Source of the DNA: RGIG250 sp045616885
GTDB taxonomy: Bacteria > Bacillota > Negativicutes > Selenomonadales > Selenomonadaceae
NCBI GenBank assembly: GCA_045616885.1
Contig: JAZLHS010000065.1
Span: forward strand, 1-5,600
Length of the DNA: 5,600 bases
Reading direction: 5' to 3'
This document shows, one piece after another, positions 3,922 to 5,600 of this stretch. The translations under genes and the position numbers were made by a program. The first letter of the stretch is position 1; each line of letters starts with the position of its first letter. The notes under the pieces are model-generated. The model worked only from the letters and a program-made list of their open reading frames with translations, had not been told where the DNA came from and ran no database searches.

Positions 3922-4794
3922 TTACTCTAATAATTTTTCCTGCTGCGCTGGCTCGTCCGGCGGTAGACTATACCGGGAAATTTCTTCCGCAAAGGTTAGA
4001 TTTCTACGGAGTGACTTGCTCTTAAACTCCACCGATACCGCCGCCTCACGGAGCCGGTCAATTAACCTCATTGAGTAGGTTTTTACTAAGTCGGTTTTGT
4101 TTAGGTTAGTGGTGATTATGGTGCTGCGCTTGTTGTTGTATCGCTCCGCCAAAATGCACTCTATTTCCGTCGTGACCCAGTCTTTCGCCGTGTCCTCCGC
4201 TCCGAGGTCGTCTATTATCAGTAGCGGCGTTTGGATTAGTTTGTCATGGTAGATGTTCGCCTCGTTGCTGTTGCACGCCCATTTTGCTCTCAGCGTATGA
4301 GCCAGCGAACACATCACGATAAATTTTCCTGTCCCGCCTGCGTCGATAAACTTGCGAAGAACTGCGATTGCCAGCGAAGTCTTTAGATTGCCGTTCGCCC
4401 CATAAAGGATTAGCCCGTCGCCGTCCGTTATGCGCCTGTCTATGTAGTGCGCATACGAATGGACTTTTATAAAGGCGTCCACCCATGCACTATCTTTCGG
4501 CATACCGCGTCTTTTTATCTCGTCGAAAGTTATGTCCCGGTACCGTAAAGGTATCCCGGCAACATCTAAGGCATTGGCTACCGACTCAGGTTCTTTCCTT
4601 GCCCTGCTGTCATGCTGGACACCATCAAGACCCAGCTTCGGAACAGGCACGCTCAACCGTACTGTATTTTCGTATGGTTCATCCGTCGTTCCATGCGTCA
4701 AGGAGTTCTTGTCTTCGCTCGTCTGACTCGAACTCGTATCGCTGGCGACCTTTGCCGCCCTGTGAGCCTGCCAAATTTCGCTGAATTTCTCCAC
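3922..4794 (-). CDS. DnaC-like AAA+ helicase loader
   Basis: The 290-residue product resembles phage and bacterial DnaC/DnaI-type helicase loaders, AAA+ ATPases that place the hexameric replicative helicase on DNA opened by the initiator. Visible motifs are a P-loop at about 132-139 (GANGNLKT), Walker B at 191-196 (LLIIDD), a sensor-1-like STIITTN at 224-230 and an arginine-bearing stretch at about 243-249 (RLIDRLR). The P-loop is unusual: the glycine normally before the lysine is leucine. The first 60 or so residues are Ser/Thr-rich and low in complexity, without the cysteine motif seen in some loaders. Translation probably starts at a GTG (4792-4794) with AGAGAGGA 8 nt upstream, inside the organizer gene, giving a 116-nt overlap. 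No better start exists before residue 98. It directly follows the initiator, as expected for a loader. Confidence 0.88.
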   Translation of the reverse strand: MEKFSEIWQAHRAAKVASDTSSSQTSEDKNSLTHGTTDEPYENTVRLSVPVPKLGLDGVQHDSRARKEPESVANALDVAGIPLRYRDITFDEIKRRGMPKDSAWVDAFIKVHSYAHYIDRRITDGDGLILYGANGNLKTSLAIAVLRKFIDAGGTGKFIVMCSLAHTLRAKWACNSNEANIYHDKLIQTPLLIIDDLGAEDTAKDWVTTEIECILAERYNNKRSTIITTNLNKTDLVKTYSMRLIDRLREAAVSVEFKSKSLRRNLTFAEEISRYSLPPDEPAQQEKLLE

Positions 4795-5503
4795 GCTTTT
4801 TATCCTCTCTTGCCCAGCTTCGTATTACTGCTAGGAAATTCTTGTATGATACGCCTTTAGTCGCTACATACTCGGACACCCTTTCTATCCGTTCCTGCCA
4901 GTCGGCAGGGAATTCGGATTTTAGCTTGCTCATTTCCTCGTCTGATAACAGGACATTTGCATACTCCCCATACTTATGACGAATAACCTTTGGTTTTTTT
5001 GCTGGAGCGGGAGTTGTCTTATCCGCAGGATAAGACATACCCTCTTTCTCTTTATCTATATCTATATCTTTATCTATATCTATATCTCCGTTAACATTTT
5101 GTTTCAGTAGCGTTACGCCGTTGTTACTTTGTAACGCCTTTTGCCTATTTCGATACTCGCGAACCCGCTTCGCGCCCGAGGTTTCCGACACTGTAGCCTC
5201 TTTCACATACTGTATAAGTAATGTGTCCTCGTCTACCAGTTCTATCAGACCACGGCGTTCTAGGAAGGCTATCGTTATCCGAACATTTTCAGGGTCTTCG
5301 TCTATATCCAATGCCAGCTCTTCATAGAATGTTTCCTCTATGCGGTCAAAATATAGACGCCCTTCTTCGGGCAACGCTTTAAGCATCAATTTCAAATAGA
5401 TGATGGTATAAGTATCTCCGCCTGCTATACTTCGCAGTTTTTTCAAAGCCTTTTGCTGGAAAAAATCTTCTTTCAATTTGAGCCAAAAATATCGTTTTGC
5501 CAT
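4679..5503 (-). CDS. Phage replisome organizer (replication initiator)
   Basis: The 274-residue product resembles the phage replisome organizer family (N-terminal Phage_rep_org_N type). Residues about 4-120 match the family opening (RYFWLKLKEDFF, then GGDTYTIIYLKLMLKAL, GRLYF, then FLERRGLIEL), a winged-helix DNA-binding fold in characterised relatives. Residues about 121-177 form a polar linker with a DIDIDKDIDIDK tract. Residues about 178-232 (YANVLLSDEE to VIRSWARED) match the usual C-terminal helical region thought to contact the helicase loader. By family knowledge it binds the phage origin and recruits loader and helicase. The ATG has a GAGGGG Shine-Dalgarno 8 nt upstream, and length is normal for the family. 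Its last 38 codons overlap the next gene. The linker-coding DNA is unusually rich in repeats (5015-5137), a possible origin. The family call is firm; its mechanism here is inferred. Confidence 0.9.
   Translation of the reverse strand: MAKRYFWLKLKEDFFQQKALKKLRSIAGGDTYTIIYLKLMLKALPEEGRLYFDRIEETFYEELALDIDEDPENVRITIAFLERRGLIELVDEDTLLIQYVKEATVSETSGAKRVREYRNRQKALQSNNGVTLLKQNVNGDIDIDKDIDIDKEKEGMSYPADKTTPAPAKKPKVIRHKYGEYANVLLSDEEMSKLKSEFPADWQERIERVSEYVATKGVSYKNFLAVIRSWAREDKKRGEIQRNLAGSQGGKGRQRYEFESDERRQELLDAWNDG
5015..5037. repeat. Perfect 10-bp inverted repeat with 3-nt centre inside the replisome organizer gene
   Basis: TGTCTTATCC, then GCA, then GGATAAGACA: two 10-bp arms that are exact reverse complements. 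Each arm holds TTATCC, and the plus-strand 9-mer TTATCCGCA (5019-5027) differs by one base from the classical DnaA box TTATCCACA. It lies within coding sequence for the linker (MSYPADKTT), where protein constraint is low, and no T-tract follows on either side, so it does not look like a terminator. Binding by the organizer or by DnaA is inference. Confidence 0.75.
5051..5086. repeat. Perfect 18-bp tandem duplication (AT-rich, TATATC-based)
   Basis: The 18-mer at 5051-5068 (TTTATC followed by two TATATC units) is repeated exactly at 5069-5086. On the coding strand it encodes DIDIDK twice, in the linker of the replisome organizer. Asp-Ile repeats of this sort are common in this protein family. 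The tract is AT-rich and could serve as an iteron array or DNA-unwinding element, or simply be a slippage-prone microsatellite encoding an acidic linker. Confidence 0.9.
5110..5137. repeat. GTTAC/GTAAC inverted and direct repeat cluster
   Basis: GCGTTAC (5110-5116) is the exact reverse complement of GTAACGC (5131-5137). An inner GTTAC (5123-5127) pairs with GTAAC (5131-5135) across TTT, and lies 11 nt, about one helical turn, from the first GTTAC. The cluster lies 24 nt from the 18-bp tandem repeat, still within the linker-coding part of the organizer gene. It could be part of a multi-site origin, but the short units could also arise by chance. Confidence 0.5.
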
Positions 5504-5507
5504 CTGC

Positions 5508-5600
5508 TCACCCCTCTTCCAGATTGGCTCTCGTCAGGTTATAGACTTTGCCGACCTTAACGGTCAGCGGTACCGGCTGGACATGGTATTTGTTTCTGAA
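5508..5600 (-). CDS. 3' end of an unidentified phage gene (partial)
   Basis: An open frame enters from the right edge and ends at a TGA at 5508-5510, giving the last 30 residues of a protein (begins FRNKYHVQPV, ends RANLEEG). The piece is short and basic with no recognisable motif, so no function is proposed. Its final codons (GAA GAG GGG TGA) carry the GAGGGG Shine-Dalgarno of the next gene, whose ATG lies only 4 nt beyond the stop. This arrangement supports both the reading frame and translational coupling to the replisome organizer. In comparable phages this position often holds a regulator or another small early protein, but that is only context. Being truncated by the window, it could also be a chance open frame, though the embedded ribosome site argues against that. 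Confidence 0.6.
   Translation of the reverse strand, partial: FRNKYHVQPVPLTVKVGKVYNLTRANLEEG

Larger units (their letters stand above)
5015..5137. other. Candidate phage replication origin within the initiator gene
   Basis: Within about 120 bp, all encoding the non-conserved linker of the replisome organizer, lie a 10-bp perfect dyad with a DnaA-box-like arm, two perfect 18-bp AT-rich tandem repeats and a GTTAC/GTAAC cluster. Phage lambda places its origin inside gene O, between the DNA-binding and helicase-loading domains, and lactococcal phages such as TP901-1 and Tuc2009 also have origin repeats inside their replication gene. The arrangement here matches that logic. Origin activity is inferred from position and repeats only. 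Confidence 0.45.

Noticed and set aside
3660..4025. Plus-strand open frame of 121 codons rich in Phe and Leu, which could be taken for a membrane protein
   Set aside because: It is the antisense of a Lys/Glu-rich coiled-coil gene: AAA, AAG and GAA read backwards as Phe and Leu codons, so the hydrophobicity is an artefact.
4244..4486. Minus-strand 80-codon frame within the helicase loader gene
   Set aside because: It overlaps the P-loop region in another frame, has no ribosome site, and has an Arg-rich, out-of-frame composition.

Overview
The window is a densely packed early (replication and recombination) gene block of a temperate phage or prophage, most likely from a member of the Bacillota. 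Three observations support this. A replisome-organizer protein with an Asp-Ile-Asp linker is followed by a DnaC-type helicase loader and a RusA Holliday-junction resolvase. Nearly every gene is preceded by a strong GGAGG-type Shine-Dalgarno (SD) sequence. The small unknown genes overlap at their stops and starts. The host cannot be fixed further from the sequence; a Clostridia or Negativicutes host would fit. Whether this is an integrated prophage or a free phage cannot be decided, because no attachment site, integrase or host gene is visible.

All fourteen genes lie on the minus strand, so the block reads from right to left. At the right edge (5508-5600) is the 3' end of an unidentified gene. 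Next come the replisome organizer (4679-5503) and the helicase loader (3922-4794), which overlap by 116 nt. They are followed by a coiled-coil unknown (3414-3908), a two-zinc-knuckle protein (3133-3438) whose frame stays open beyond its stop, and RusA (2537-3049). A 58-residue unknown (2386-2562), a 99-residue unknown (2074-2373), a 96-residue GxVVYIHP protein (1848-2138) and a 52-residue membrane protein (1714-1872) come next. A membrane-anchored lytic transglycosylase (1134-1733) is then followed by a run of small unknowns: 897-1130, 484-900, 314-487, the cysteine-rich 134-313, and a membrane protein cut by the left edge (1-109). No non-coding stretch exceeds about 85 bases. I see no internal terminator or convincing promoter, so the block probably belongs to one long transcript that starts beyond the right edge.

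The genes suggest a standard programme. The organizer binds the phage origin, the loader delivers the host replicative helicase, and RusA resolves junctions made during replication or recombination. Three kinds of repeat sit together in the stretch encoding the organizer's disordered linker: a perfect 10-bp dyad at 5015-5037, a perfect 18-bp tandem duplication at 5051-5086, and GTTAC/GTAAC elements at 5110-5137. This is a good candidate for the replication origin, in the lambda-O style of an origin inside the initiator gene.

Other points stand out. The zinc-knuckle gene has an in-frame UAA followed by a protein-like 37-codon tail. The strongest rusA ribosome-binding site lies inside the annotated gene and points to a CTG codon that overlaps the end of that tail. 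A peptidoglycan-cleaving enzyme sits in an early module. A near-identical 17-nt junction occurs at the ends of two small genes, beside a six-codon mini-ORF that may be a gene remnant.
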